From NCBI RefSeq assembly GCF_030035675.1, contig NC_084483.1, positions 6,405,501-6,469,500 of the forward strand: 64,000 nt of DNA, written 5' to 3'. Below the pieces are notes generated by a model. That model was not told the DNA's origin. It worked only from the letters and a program-made list of their open reading frames with translations, and made no database searches. The stretch comes from Rhineura floridana. Lineage: Eukaryota; Chordata; Lepidosauria; Squamata; Rhineuridae. Shown here piece after piece: positions 21,480 through 32,039 of the stretch (positions within the stretch are counted from its first letter, which is position 1; each line of letters opens with the position of its first letter). The position numbers and the translations under genes were made by a program.

Positions 21480-21905
21480 CTCTCAGTCCCAACACCTTCG
21501 CAAGTGTGATTGGTGGGGACACGAGATAGGGCCTTCTCGGTGGCTGCCCCCAGGTTCTGGAACTCTCTTCCTAGGGAAGCACGAATGGCCCCTTCCTTGC
21601 TATCCTTCCGTCGGCAGGCAAATACTTTTTTATTCCGACAGGCTTTTGGATTAGAAGATGTTTAAGATAGGGCCTCAGAAGGTCTGTTGTATTGTTCTAT
21701 GGTCCTATCCTTAATGTTTTAAATTGTCTTAGTATCTTAAGTGTATGTTTCATGATTTTAATGTTACGAATAGTTTAATTCTATTTTAATTGTATATTTT
21801 TGTATGTTTTTTACCTATGCGTAGTTTTTATTTGTAAGCCGCCCCGAGTTCCAGTTTTGGAAAAATGGCGGGGTAAAAATAAAGGTTAATTCATTCATTC
21901 ATTAC
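21480..21905 (+). mobile_element. L2-like LINE 3' end (different lineage)
   Basis: Coding remnant RAFSVAAPRFWNSLPREARM, then LLSFRRQANTFLFRQAFGLE (about 21,530-21,660), and a 3' UTR ending gtaagccgccccgagttcca, ggcggggtaaaaataaagg and (ATTC)n. The tail sequence differs from the other L2 copies here. Confidence 0.8.
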
Positions 21906-22029
21906 CTGTTGCATTGTGGAACCGTGGCTTTTTGATCAATATATTGCCATGTTGCACTAAATATTATTCACACTAGTGGGCATGGTATGACACAACAGCA
22001 GACATGTTGTCACCCCCAACCTTTATGTG

Positions 22030-22978
22030 TATGCATAAATCATGTCTATGATTCACTGTGCAGGTGTGGGCCTTTTAATTTTTGTTGAAGAGCGGCATGC
22101 TAGAAGGACAAGTGTCATTCAACCATTGACCATGGTTGTGTGTCAACAAACTGAGTTAACTATTCTTTTCAGCCTCTTTCCGCTTTATCTGGAGGCTTTT
22201 ATTTTCATGCTTTATACAACTTGGTGGAAAACTGTTGGAAATGTACTATTTGAGGAGGCAGAGGCAGAAAAGGACTGTTGTTCCTTGCTTTCAAGAATTA
22301 CTTTGTTAGGAGCCCTACACTTGTCAGGCAAAAGTGGGAAAGGCATACTTTTCCTAGGGTTTTAAAGAGGAATATTCTTCCCGTTAGAAAGGTGGATGTT
22401 GATATAGTCCCACAACACTGGTCGGTGTACCCAGCAGTCACAGGCTGGTGGGACAACTTTGTGATTGCAATGTGGGATGACAAACAATGGCTTAAAATTT
22501 CCTGATGAGCCAATCTACCATCTTTGTGATTGCAAACCTTCTCCTTTCTCAACTACAGTGGTGGTGCACCTTAATTTGGGAAGCCATCACTGTTGACAAA
22601 ATGATGCCAATAGAAGTCTGGTGGCTGTCCAACCTCTCAAGCTACAGAGAAGTGGCTGCATAATTCAGAGTTGGATTATTTATCATGGTAAACATTGTGC
22701 TAGAGGTGATTGTCCTGTGATTCACCACTGAGTACTTTCTTCTGAAGCAAACTATGAAGTTGGGAGACTGCCACAAGGTACATCTCTTGCACAATTGTGT
22801 TACAGTGTCATACTGATATAATGGTAATAGTAGAGCAATATTTGTTTTCCTAGTTTTTTCTCTTCTTGCAGATCATGGGGTGTGTGTGAGAAAAATGGGG
22901 TTCCCTCATTGCATGGGTGCAGTTGATGGGATCAACATCCACTTCCCCAGGCCTTCATCAGTATACTGTTGTAAGCGG
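22030..22978 (+). pseudogene. PIF/Harbinger transposase, broken
   Basis: Pieces in several frames resemble Harbinger-type transposases. GWWDNFVIAMWDDKQWLK (22,443-22,497) matches the conserved 'WWDNFV..WDD.QWL..F' N-terminal block, followed by a decayed NF-MS-ST helix region. Near 22,898-22,960, GFPHCMGAVDGINIHFPRP matches the 'GFP.C.GAIDG.HI' block that carries the first catalytic Asp of the DDE triad. Many stops and frameshifts lie between. The C-terminal half with the remaining catalytic residues is absent, because the sequence changes at about 22,978. Termini and TSD not found. Confidence 0.7.
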
Positions 22979-23150
22979 TCTGCTCATTCAAACTTCTCGT
23001 TAGCCTGCATTCCCCTGATGAAGGCCTGAAAATTAACAGGCTGAAACGCGTTGGGCTTACAATACAATAAATTTCTATTTTTCCAGCATCTTGGCTTTGG
23101 CCCCTCCTTCTTTTTCCTGGTTTGGATGCTAGCCACTTTTTGTTGTTTCC
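22979..23150 (+). mobile_element. Penelope-like terminal fragment (tentative)
   Basis: About 170 bases containing a hammerhead-like motif (23,015-23,055) followed by an AATAAATT stretch and T-rich sequence. Penelope-like elements are known to carry hammerhead motifs in their terminal repeats. No coding part is present. It lies between the broken Harbinger gene and the truncated L1. Confidence 0.4.
23015..23055 (+). ncRNA. Hammerhead-ribozyme-like motif
   Basis: Core CTGATGA (23,015-23,021), a stem II hairpin (aggcctg / caggct with an 8-base loop, 23,022-23,042; one bulged G), then GAAA (23,043-23,046) and CGCGTTGGG. Order and spacing match the conserved CUGAUGA-stem II-GAAA of a hammerhead. 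The palindromic AACGCGTT after the core would give a very short stem III, a form known to act as dimers. Stem I pairs weakly (ccc/ggg). Activity unknown. Confidence 0.5.
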
Positions 23151-23637
23151 TTATATGACTCTGGGACTGTCAGATCTTTATTTGGTTTGGGGATTACTAC
23201 AATTTTCCCAATATTCCAAGAATCTGGGAGTTTACCCAATCTTTCGATTCATTGATTGTTTGTAATGATGGAGCCATCAGTACTTCTGAAAGAGTTTTAT
23301 AATATTCAACTGGGAGTCCACCTGGTCCAGGCACTTTACCATTTTTAAGCTTCTTAATTATATCTCTTATCTAAGTTATTGTAAAGGGTGCAACTAATTT
23401 CTTAAGATCACTTCTAGTAAATTTTGGTATTTTCAACTTCCTTAAAAATTAGTAATTTTATCTGGATCTGGTTTATCTGTTGTGTATATGTTTCATAGTA
23501 TTTTTAAGATTGATTTCCTATAACTTCTGCACTTGTTGCTTCTATATTATCAGTTATTTTTATATAACATTTTCTTTCAGTTTTTTTGCTAAATAATTTT
23601 GATGGTTTATTACCAAATTCAAAATTTATTTGCCTTA
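23151..23637 (-). mobile_element. L1 LINE ORF2, RT N-terminal region, old
   Basis: The minus-strand translation shows DSWNIGKIVVIPKPNKDLTV (RT block 'IP.P.KD') near 23,160-23,220, preceded by GPG-LP-EYYK-type sequence (near 23,290-23,330), as in L1 RT. Sequence stops being L1 at about 23,150, just after VPESY. Decayed with many frame breaks. Continues across copy B at 25,624. Confidence 0.8.
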
Positions 23638-23655
23638 AATAAGTTAGGGATTCTT
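23638..23655. repeat. Target-site duplication of ORF1-only copy B (left)
   Basis: aataagttagggattctt, repeated exactly at 25,606-25,623 (18 bases). Confidence 0.97.
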
Positions 23656-25605
23656 TTTTTTTTTTTTTTACAATAATTTTTATTCAAGTTTTCATAAAAC
23701 ATAGAAAACAAAATCATAAAACATTCAAAGACAAAAAAACAAAACAAAACAAAAATGATTAAACAAAAAAAAATAATAATAAAATGTTGACTTCCCATTT
23801 GTCACATATCAAATCAGTTATAGGTCTACAATATATAACAATCCTGTCTCTTAAATCATATTATAAAATCACTTTCCTCCAGTAGTTATCTTAATTAGTC
23901 ATCAAATCTCATAAACATTACTTTATTCTTTCCACAAAAAGTCAAAGAGATGTTTCAATTCTTTAAGAAATATATCTATCAATTTTTCTCCAAATAAACA
24001 TGTCAATTAATCCATCTCGTTAATAATTATAATAATCTTATTGTCATAACCATAGTCCAAATAAACATTTCGATTAATCCATCTCATCAGAATCTGTTAG
24101 GTCCAATAATTTCAATAGCCATTATTCCATTATCCCTATTAGTTCCATCTTCCATCTTCAATAGTCCTGTTAAGTCCAGTAATTTCAGTGTCCAATCTTC
24201 CATTATCAGTATTCCATAATAATCTTGCTGTTGTAGCCATAGTCATATAATAAGAGTCTGATGGGAATTTCCTCTATCCCAAATATTTTCTTGCCATCCA
24301 TTCTGAATAAGTTGCTGAAATACTGTTGTAAAGTCATATCTGTGTTCTTCTTTTTTACAAAATGCACTGGCTCATCTCTTAAGAGTTTTTCCATTGTCAC
24401 ATGGCTGCAGTTAATTCCATAGATTTTCTCTATATCAAGCTCCATCACATCATTCCAGTCCAGAAGATTATCCAAGCCATTGATAACTTTATCTCTAATA
24501 TCTTCATTAATTTCTTCAGAGATAACGTTAAATTCCAAACAGTAGATTTTATTTCTAAAATCCATAAACTCCAGATCTTTTTCCAATTCCACATTTGTTC
24601 CAATCTCCAGGGCTTGTATCTTCCCTTTATTTTTTCTTTTCTCATCTCTGATCTCATTCTCCTCTCTCAGAGGATCCCCTATTTCTTTAAGCTCCTGCGT
24701 CATTTTGCTCAGTTCAATTTTCAGCTCCTTACTACCCTGTCGCAGGGTTTGTTTCGTTATCTCAATCTCATCCATTATTTTCTGAAACATAATTACTTCC
24801 AGATTCTCAGCCACTTTCTTGATTGCCATTTTTAAAACCACGAAAACAAAGCAAAACAAAAATAAAGAAGAACCACTTCTTATTTCAGCAACAATTGGGT
24901 TAATATTCCAGGCTTGATGACATCACAGTATAAACAGAGCAACCTGCCTTATCTCTCTATGTTCAAGAATGCAAAACAAATTTAGTTCCCAGCATCAAAA
25001 CAGTTAGTGGCGTCGTGAAGAAGCAGATTCGTCAAAATAAAATAGACCAAAAAGAGAATAGTCCCAGACAATATAATGTTCCTCGGAATAGAAATCAGGA
25101 ATAGAAATCCCTCTTCTGTTTATTATCTTTAGAATGCACTTCCAGGACAGCTTTTTGCGACAGAAACAGAGATAAGCTGTTAATTTCGTGAATAACAGAG
25201 AAGAGCTATATCTCACCCAGAAGTTGTCCAAAGCCGATCAATCTGACAAATCTCCTTTTGCTGCAACAATTTAAACCAAGTAAAAAAAATAATAGAAAGA
25301 AGGGTGCTTGCCTGTTAGTCCGTTCTCTCTTTGAAGAAAAGATAAACGTATCGCTTAAGCAGATAGAGCTTGTTAGGAAGTCCGTCCGGCATTGTTGGCT
25401 GGACCTTATCTCATAAATTAATGAAATCCAGTCCTCCCAACAAAAACAGGCTTTGAGGTTGATCTCTACGTTTCTCCCTGCCCGGGAGAAATTTCATCAG
25501 TCAAAAAAAAAAATGTTCTGACTGATTTATATCTGAATAAGCTTCTTTTGAGGCGGGAGCCCGTCCCAAAAGCAGGCACAAGCGAAGTCACCCTTCCCGG
25601 AAGTC
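23656..25605 (-). mobile_element. ORF1-only L1-like element, copy B (complete)
   Basis: About 1,950 bases, minus strand. The 5' end (at 25,605) is GACTTCCGGGAAGGGTGAC. One ORF at 24,206-24,829; the 3' UTR ends in poly(A) (poly(T) from 23,656). The perfect 18-bp TSD lies inside L1 ORF2. It differs clearly from copies A and C in the linker and UTRs, so it represents a second subfamily. No ORF2. Confidence 0.9.
24206..24829 (-). CDS. L1 ORF1p-like protein, copy B (207 aa)
   Basis: Uninterrupted frame with the same architecture as copies A and C. Start MAIKKVAENLE at 24,829; the residues before it (MFCFVFVVLK) are not conserved. Coiled coil about 1-50 (MDEIEITKQTLRQGSKELK). The linker has a charged stretch (EIRDEKRKNKGKIQALEIGT) in place of the 13-residue repeats; a single degenerate unit, GDPLREE, remains. 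RRM-like domain from NKIYCLEFNVISEEINEDIR, C-terminal domain with LLRDEPVHF and GKKIFGIEEIPIRLL, ending KIIMEY. Being in frame despite clear divergence from A and C suggests the family was translated and under selection. That is an inference from an open frame, not from measured dN/dS. Confidence 0.82.
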   Translation of the reverse strand: MAIKKVAENLEVIMFQKIMDEIEITKQTLRQGSKELKIELSKMTQELKEIGDPLREENEIRDEKRKNKGKIQALEIGTNVELEKDLEFMDFRNKIYCLEFNVISEEINEDIRDKVINGLDNLLDWNDVMELDIEKIYGINCSHVTMEKLLRDEPVHFVKKKNTDMTLQQYFSNLFRMDGKKIFGIEEIPIRLLLYDYGYNSKIIMEY

Positions 25606-25623
25606 AATAAGTTAGGGATTCTT
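25606..25623. repeat. Target-site duplication of ORF1-only copy B (right)
   Basis: Exact repeat of 23,638-23,655. Confidence 0.97.
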
Positions 25624-26430
25624 GAAGGTTTTGTGTATTTATAGCTTCCAATTGATTTTTTACATTTGTTGATAGTTCATGAGTTTGTGACACAGGGTTC
25701 ACTTTATGCTGTTGTTCCAACCTTTCCAATTCTTTTTAAAAATCATATTCTTGTTGAAACATTTTCCTTTTATATATAATTTCTTTCATAAATATGCCTC
25801 TAATGTAGGCTGTTATCCCAAATAGTGGGCCATTCTACATCTGGAGTGATATTATACCAGAAATATTCTTCTAAGTTCTCTCTTATTACCTGAAGTAGTC
25901 CTTGATTCTTTAAAAAGAAGGTATTTAACCTCCATTGTTTATGTTTATTTGAATTTTTATCTATCCATGTGAAGACTATTGGTGAATGATCTGCAAAATC
26001 ATAGGTCTAATTTGTATTGAACTAATTTGTCTTAGAAGGAATGGTGAGAATTAGAAGGAATGACTAGACTTTTTTCTAGTCAATCCAAGAGTAAGAGATA
26101 TGAGTGGCAGAATAGAATGTATAGTCTTTTCCTTTCAGATTTTGAATTCTCCAGGGATCTGTTAATTGGAGAATATTAATGAGTTCACAAAAACGTTTGG
26201 GAAGATTTCTCGAGTTGATCTTACCTTTTGTCCTATGTTGTGTATAATGTACCACTCCATTGAAATCTCCTGCTATAACTATATCTCCATTACAAAAAAG
26301 TTTCCATAGGTTTTGTTAGATCTTTAAAGTATTTTCCTTGTGTAACATTTGGTGCATATATACATATCATAGTGATATTTCTACCTTTTTAGCATACCTT
26401 TTCTCATAACAAATCTTCCCTCATTATCTC
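25624..26430 (-). mobile_element. L1 LINE ORF2, endonuclease and linker, old
   Basis: The minus-strand translation includes ELERLEQQHKVNPVSQTHEL and LTYLRQINFEFGNKPSKLF (the latter spanning the copy B insertion), typical of the coiled linker before L1 RT. The endonuclease region lies at 25,900-26,430 (for example WYIIHNIGQKVRS). Many stops; non-functional. Confidence 0.75.
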
Positions 26431-27238
26431 TTAACATATCTTGATGACAATAATATATTGATGATTAATATTGCCATTCCTTTTTTCCCTCTTGTATGAG
26501 GAGGCAAAAACGTGACCTAGTTTAACAGATTCCAGGTAACATTCATGACCTCTTTTTATGTGAGTTTCTTCAAGAAATACAAAAGCCTCCATATCCACTG
26601 AGCAAAATGTATCTAAAATATATCGTGAAAGTTGTTCTTCTAGAAAAGTAACTAAGTTGCCTCTTTCTAGTCTTGCAGGCATGCCTCTTAGTTTTAAATT
26701 TTTCTTTGGCAGTACTTGGGACATTTCTTCCAACGTTGCTTTGTGTGATTCTAATTCAATTTCTAAATTTCTAGTTTTTATTTTTATATCTCTCAGAACT
26801 CTTTTGAGTTCCTCTTGTTTGATCTCTATTTGTTTGATTTTAGTAGTATTAGAGTCTATGTCTTTTTCCATCTCACCCAAAGCTAATTCCATGTTGTTTA
26901 TTTTTTCCACAACTTCCTTTAGTTATTTCTGGATATTCAAGTCTCTTTCTTCTAGATTTTTATCTAAACCAATGATTAAACTTTGCATCTTTTTCTCCTG
27001 GTCTTGAAAACTTGTCTCCGTTTTTTTGTCTTTTTCTATTTGAGCTTGTTATTTTTTCTTCCATTACTTTCATTTCTTTTAACAGGGATTGTTGTAATTT
27101 CTCCCATGGAAGTGTTGTTCCTCTGCTTCTTCTTCCCTTATCTCTTCTGTTTTTACTTATTTTCTTGGTACCATTTTTTCCAAGTATTCTGTAATTTTCA
27201 CTTGCTCTCCTTGACACTCCATGCACCTTTAGCTTCAT
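26431..27238 (-). pseudogene. L1 ORF1 (autonomous L1), decayed
   Basis: ORF1p of the old L1. The upstream frame (26,960-27,238) holds a basic N-terminus and coiled coil (LPWEKLQQSLLKEMKVMEEK). The second frame (26,431-26,910) continues the coiled coil (KIKQIEIKQEELKRVLRDIK) and enters an RRM-like block KKNLKLRGMPARLERGNLVT. At least one frameshift and one stop lie between the frames near 26,915-26,960. The RRM block differs strongly from the ORF1-only family, so this L1 is not its direct parent. Confidence 0.75.
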
Positions 27239-27269
27239 TGCTTATTTACTCAAATCTTTGTAATTTTGT

Positions 27270-27334
27270 AATTGTAATTGGGCTCCTACTGGGAGGAAAG
27301 GAGGGATATAAATCAAAGAATAAATAAATAAATT
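27270..27334 (+). repeat. Orphan L2 3' tail
   Basis: gggctcctactgggaggaaa, then ggagggatataaatcaaag and (AAAT)n: the 3' end type of the L2 at 59,757. Confidence 0.65.
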
Positions 27335-27830
27335 CATTAAGTTGCTAAAGTTCTTAGAGTTCAAATTCATTAGTGAGGGATTAAACACATTCAAAATGCG
27401 AGTTTATATGATTAGTTTTAATCAGCAGTAAGAATTCATTAGTTAAAGTTTGTCCTGGAATTATAGTACCTTATTATAGGGTTAATTGTAGATTTAAACA
27501 GCATCTCCTGGTGGCCTGCACAATTTCCCTAAGCAGGTTTGCCAAAGCAGCAAGCCCCTCTGGGAGCGCCATGCTTCCTCATCCAGCTCAGTGTTTATAG
27601 GCCTGCCTGCCTCTTCTTCTCCTGATTGGTGCTGGCACTGAGCCAGCAGATTGTAGGTGTGGTCTGTGCCCCGTAATTAGTGGGGTGCTGTCATCTGCAG
27701 CAGCGGGTAGCTCAGGTGCGTCTGCAGGAAGGGGGGATCGATGGCATGGAGCTCTCTCTCTCTCTCTTGCTCTCTCAAGAGGGAGAAGGGTGGGTTTCTC
27801 TGCTCTTTCACATGCGCATTTTGATATAAA
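27335..27830 (-). mobile_element. Probable L1 5' UTR remnant
   Basis: Lies upstream of L1 ORF1 on its strand and is GC-richer. On the minus strand it contains gaggaagcatggcgctccca, like L1 promoter regions. No ORF. Assignment rests mainly on position. Includes a (CT)n run near 27,754-27,775. Confidence 0.4.
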
Positions 27831-27845
27831 AATAGTTATCTAGTA

Positions 27846-27925
27846 TTAGTTTGCCACCCTGGGCTCCTGCTGGGAGGAAGGACGGTATATAAATCAAATG
27901 ATGATGATAATGATAATAATAATTA
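27846..27925 (+). repeat. Orphan L2 3' tail
   Basis: caccctgggctcctgctggg, aggaaggacggtatataaat and (GAT/AAT)n. Confidence 0.65.
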
Positions 27926-28399
27926 GTTAAACCTCATTATAGAATAGGACCTATTGCAATAGTATGCACAGACAAGGCATGGATTTTCTAAAGAGTCTGC
28001 TTCTGTTTCATTTGGACATACTGCAAAGAAATTCAGTGCAAAATTTGGATGCAAACAATACTGGATGAAATACCAATCATGGTCAAGCAAGTCTACTATG
28101 GAACAAAAAAAATCCCCATCCTAAATTGTTGGATTTGAATAATTTCCTCCCCTTGCTTCTCAAAACTCCCACCTCCCACTGCCACTTTTGCAAGCAAGCA
28201 AGAGAAACACTAGGAGCTACTTCACTGGATAACCACGCAAATGAAGCAAGAGATTTAGATGTCTCAGCCAGAAGATCAGGCTCTTTTTATGTTCTTAATG
28301 AGCCCTTAACTCATAAAGAAGTCCCTGACTGAATAATTGTCTCTGGCCTGTTGCTGGGGACTTTGCCATACTTATGGGCAGAAAATTCTAAGTTTTGTT
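27926..28399. other. Unassigned sequence
   Basis: A 68-codon frame (28,126-28,332) has no recognisable domain. Confidence 0.45.
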
Positions 28400-28885
28400 C
28401 CTGGGTCCCATCATGCCTACTTGATGTTGCCCGATGAGGTTCCATTTTGCCATCGACTATCCTGAATGTTATCTCTCTGAGGACAGGTGAATAACCACCT
28501 GAAAGCCTTTTTGTAAGTATTAGGCTAGGCTAGCAGTCTTTGTTGTTTTTTCTATTGTGATTGAACTCTCTATGTTTTTCCTTGCCCCTCCTTGGGTGTG
28601 GATATTAAGGAACCATTTTGCTGCTATAACTGTGCACCTCTTTTATTCTTTAATAAACTTACTTCTATTTACCAGTGTGTGTTCATTTCAGGAGAAGGTT
28701 AGTTCTAAACCTGGTACCTTGACGATTGACCATGACTACTGTATAAAGTGGGTGTTTGCCTAAGGCTCCAGGGCGAGGAGTGTCTCCTTGGCTCTTGCCC
28801 TTTGAAATTTCTGGCACGTTTTCTGGGCTCTGAGTTTCCCCTTGGCTCAGAGTGGTTAACCAGGATAAGGAGTGGTGGCAGCTAT
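28400..28885 (+). mobile_element. LTR-like fossil segment (family undetermined)
   Basis: Contains a polyadenylation-signal region (tctttaataaacttacttc, about 28,650) and, about 210 bases on, aaggagtggtggcag (28,867-28,881), which could be a primer-binding region just after an LTR. The same 15 bases end a similar segment at 43,539-43,553. No coding part; broken or solitary. Low certainty. Confidence 0.3.
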
Positions 28886-31109
28886 CTACCCTGCAGGGCT
28901 GTTGTGAGTGTGCACAGCCTTGGCAGGGAAGGATATCTTGCCAGAACCAATCGCCCTGGGCAGGGAATTGGCTCCTGGGACTGTGAAGAATGGGGAGAGG
29001 ACCCCTGTCAGTCATCAGATTGGGAGATCTCTTTAGCAATAGCAAGTTTTACATGTCATATATGCCATGCTTATGTCTAGCTGTTCAAGTGGTGAGGGAA
29101 GTATTTTGATTAGGGATTGGACGAACATTCAAAGCAGGAATACTCAGGTATGCAATACCCCTACTTGAAATGCAGTTAGCAGATCTGAGATGGGCAGAGC
29201 TCACCATGAACAGGAGCCTGCTTGGATTCTGCTTGCACCTACCCTGCCTTCCTCTGTCTCCTCCCCCAAAGAAAAAAAAACTCATCTTGGGAAAAGGGAA
29301 GAGGGTGGCATAGCAAGCAGAAGAGGCCAATCACCCTTATTGTTCGCTGGAAATGTCTTTTTCTTCCAGAATGTCCATCCTGCCATCATCATCATGGGGA
29401 CAGATATTCAGATTGTCCTTTCTGATCACCGCTGGAGTCCCATTCCCCAAAATGAGAGGAAAGCAGATGGATGAAGGCTGTACTGTGACCTTTCTACAAT
29501 AAAGTCGAACATTCACTGCAGGAGCTACACCCAATGTGAATAGGTGGGTGATTCTGATTAGGAATATCATCAGGGCAAAGAGTTAAAGCCCCTTCCTCCC
29601 CTCACACCATGGCCCCAACCCAGCTCAGGGGTCTGCAAGGCTATATATTTTTTAAAAAATAAATAAATAAACTACACCAGGGTAGCCTGCATGACAAGCG
29701 TTATGTCTAGTTTGGCCCTCAGTTTCCAAGTATTTAACATTGATGCTGAAAGGGTACAAATACTTTTCAGGGTGAGGACTTTGGTATTTATCCAACTCTA
29801 ATCTTAATTTTTATATACGCCATGCTTTCAGCTAACCCACATCATTGTTCAAACTTTATAATTAATATGGATATTGGTAATTTTGTATGAATCAAATGGG
29901 ATTTTGAAGTAAAACAGTGGATTATTTCAAAGTTCTCAAAGTGAGTCAATGGTCAGAATGCCACCTCGTAACTTGGCTTGTTTCTGCACCACAGACTTTC
30001 TAATGTGATGTAGTGGTAAGTTAATGGCTATACAACTTTCAAAAGCCAAGCATAGAAACTCTAAGAAGAGAATTCAAAGTCTGTGATTTTTATCAAATTT
30101 TCTAATTGCATTTTAAGTAACAGCCAAGAAAGTCTGCAAATACTAGGGCTGACTTGAATTTCTCAAACCTTTTCTGTTTTATTTTCACTTCAAATGCCTC
30201 TTTTGAAAAACATTTCTTGCAACTTTTGAAATATTTTTATTCATAGCTTGAACTGTATTAACATTATCACACCCCATTGCATACTGGTACCTGATTGGCT
30301 GTATGACACCGCATGATTTAATATATAAAAGTAACATCACACACCACATTGTAATGCCATTCCATTTGCTAAGTGGTATCTGATTGGATGGTAGTAGTAG
30401 ATCTACATTTCCTACCCTAAATATGTATTTTAAAGGTGTTTCTCTCAAAATAAACATAAAATCAATGGGATGACTATGTTCTGATCTAGCCTAGGAAGTG
30501 CACATCAGTTCAGTTTGTAGTAGAATTCACAAAGGTTAAATTCCTCAAGCATCGCTGCTGATAGGATGCCTGCTGAATCTGTCTCTAGACCAGAGCGCAT
30601 GCAGTTACGTCACGCTTTGCTCTTTCTTAAAATCATCTGTCCTGCCCAAAAATCCAAGGAGGCCTTTCTCAATCTTATATAAATAGTTCTTTCACACAGT
30701 TAACGCTATTAGTCATAGTGTGCAATTGGTTCTCTATTGGAATAGCAAAGAGGCCCACTGGCAGTGTGAAATGACTGATCTCTTGTGTGGATGAATCTAC
30801 AGCTCTGAATCCCAACAGCCTTCTAGCTGGAGGCATGGGAGAATTTAAGTCAGAAAGGTGGGAGAGGGAATAGCGATATTAAAGGAATCTCTGTCACATG
30901 ATTTGACAGCTCTAAGGCAGAATGTGTCCTTTTTATATGCCAAAGAAGCTTTGGAAAAATTGAAAAATGAGGTGTCTAACAGAAGAAATCAGACTCAAGT
31001 TATGCTAGCTGGAGCAGAATAGCATATCATCAGTGTTCAATGATTTTTATGACTAAATGGTCCAATAATCATTAGAAGAAACTACAGGCAGAACCATACG
31101 CAGCACATG
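28886..31109. other. Unassigned sequence
   Basis: About 2.2 kb with no recognised repeat or gene. Two similar 25-base stretches (catactggtacctgattggc near 30,281 and aagtggtatctgattggatg near 30,370) suggest a decayed local duplication. Confidence 0.45.
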
Positions 31110-31440
31110 GACTGCAGGTTTAAAGCCCTAAATGCCCTAATAAGGACTATTTTCTTCTTTACGAGCCTTCCTGCATACTCCAATCATCATCTGAAGCCCT
31201 GTTCCAGGTCCCTAGAGGTGTGCTGGGTAGGGCATTCTAGGGCCTCTTCTGCAGCTGTGCCCACTCTGTAGAATCAGGCCTTTTCGAGAGAGCACTGTTT
31301 TAGATGGCTGGTAATGAGGTAGCTGTTTTAAAAAGCCTTTGGTTTGATGTTTTAATTCGGATGAGGAATGTGTACTTGCCTTGGTTTTTCTTTATTTTGA
31401 TTTATGTTTTCTTTGAACTATAGATTGTTTTATGTTTTAT
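31110..31440 (+). mobile_element. Old L2-like LINE 3' fragment
   Basis: Remnants of the L2 C-terminus: FKALNALIRT-like sequence near 31,120, SRASSAAVPTL near 31,235, and then a T-rich 3' UTR. It is overrun by a younger L2 tail at 31,441. Confidence 0.5.
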
Positions 31441-31730
31441 GTGGCCCCCGAACTGTGGAATAGTCTCCCCGAAAAGGTACGCCTGGCGCCTACGTTGTTA
31501 TCCTTTCGGCGCCAGGCTAAAACCTTCCTATTCTCCCTGGCATTTTAATTCATTTGTATGTATTTTAATGTTTTAGCTATCTTAACATTAATGTAGTGCT
31601 ATTATGTATTTGTATTTTATATCTAGTGATTTTGTTGTTTATTGTTACTATTGTATGTTGTACACCGCCCAGGGAGCCACTGGCTAAGGGCGGTTTATAA
31701 ATGAAATTAAATAAATAAATAAAATAAATT
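31441..31730 (+). mobile_element. L2 LINE 3' end (lineage A)
   Basis: Begins at VAPELWNSLPEKVRLAPTLL, then SFRRQAKTFLFSLAF and a stop near 31,549. The 3' UTR ends gtacaccgcccagggagcca, agggcggtttataaatg and (AAAT)n. Strongly 5'-truncated. Confidence 0.88.
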
Positions 31731-31734
31731 ACTA

Positions 31735-32039
31735 GGGTTGCCAGGTCTCCAGTTTTTGCTCAGAGACCCCAGATTTCTTGGGTCCACTCTGGGAGCATCA
31801 CCCCAATGTCCAGACTCCCAACTTTCATTTTTTAAAAATTAAGCTTCTAGGTGGTCTGATTCCAGAGATATAAACCAAAACGTCAGCTGCCACCCCTTGC
31901 AACTACTGCTAAATGAGCTCGTAGCTGGCTGATCTCACCCTGCCCCTTCAGATTTGTAGCCAATAAATTAAGGCAGAGTTGTGATTAACAAGAGATTTTT
32001 TGACCTCCAGGCAATAGCTAGAACCCATTGCAAGGCCGG
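31735..32039. other. Unassigned, possible MITE remnant
   Basis: Starts agggttgccaggtctccag. Terminal inverted repeat not confirmed. Confidence 0.35.

Noticed and set aside
22948-23028. 14-bp inverted match (caggccttcatcag / ctgatgaaggcctg) around the hammerhead-like motif
   Set aside because: The left copy encodes part of the Harbinger GAVDG region, so the match is likely coincidental. It may still have guided the junction, but that cannot be shown.
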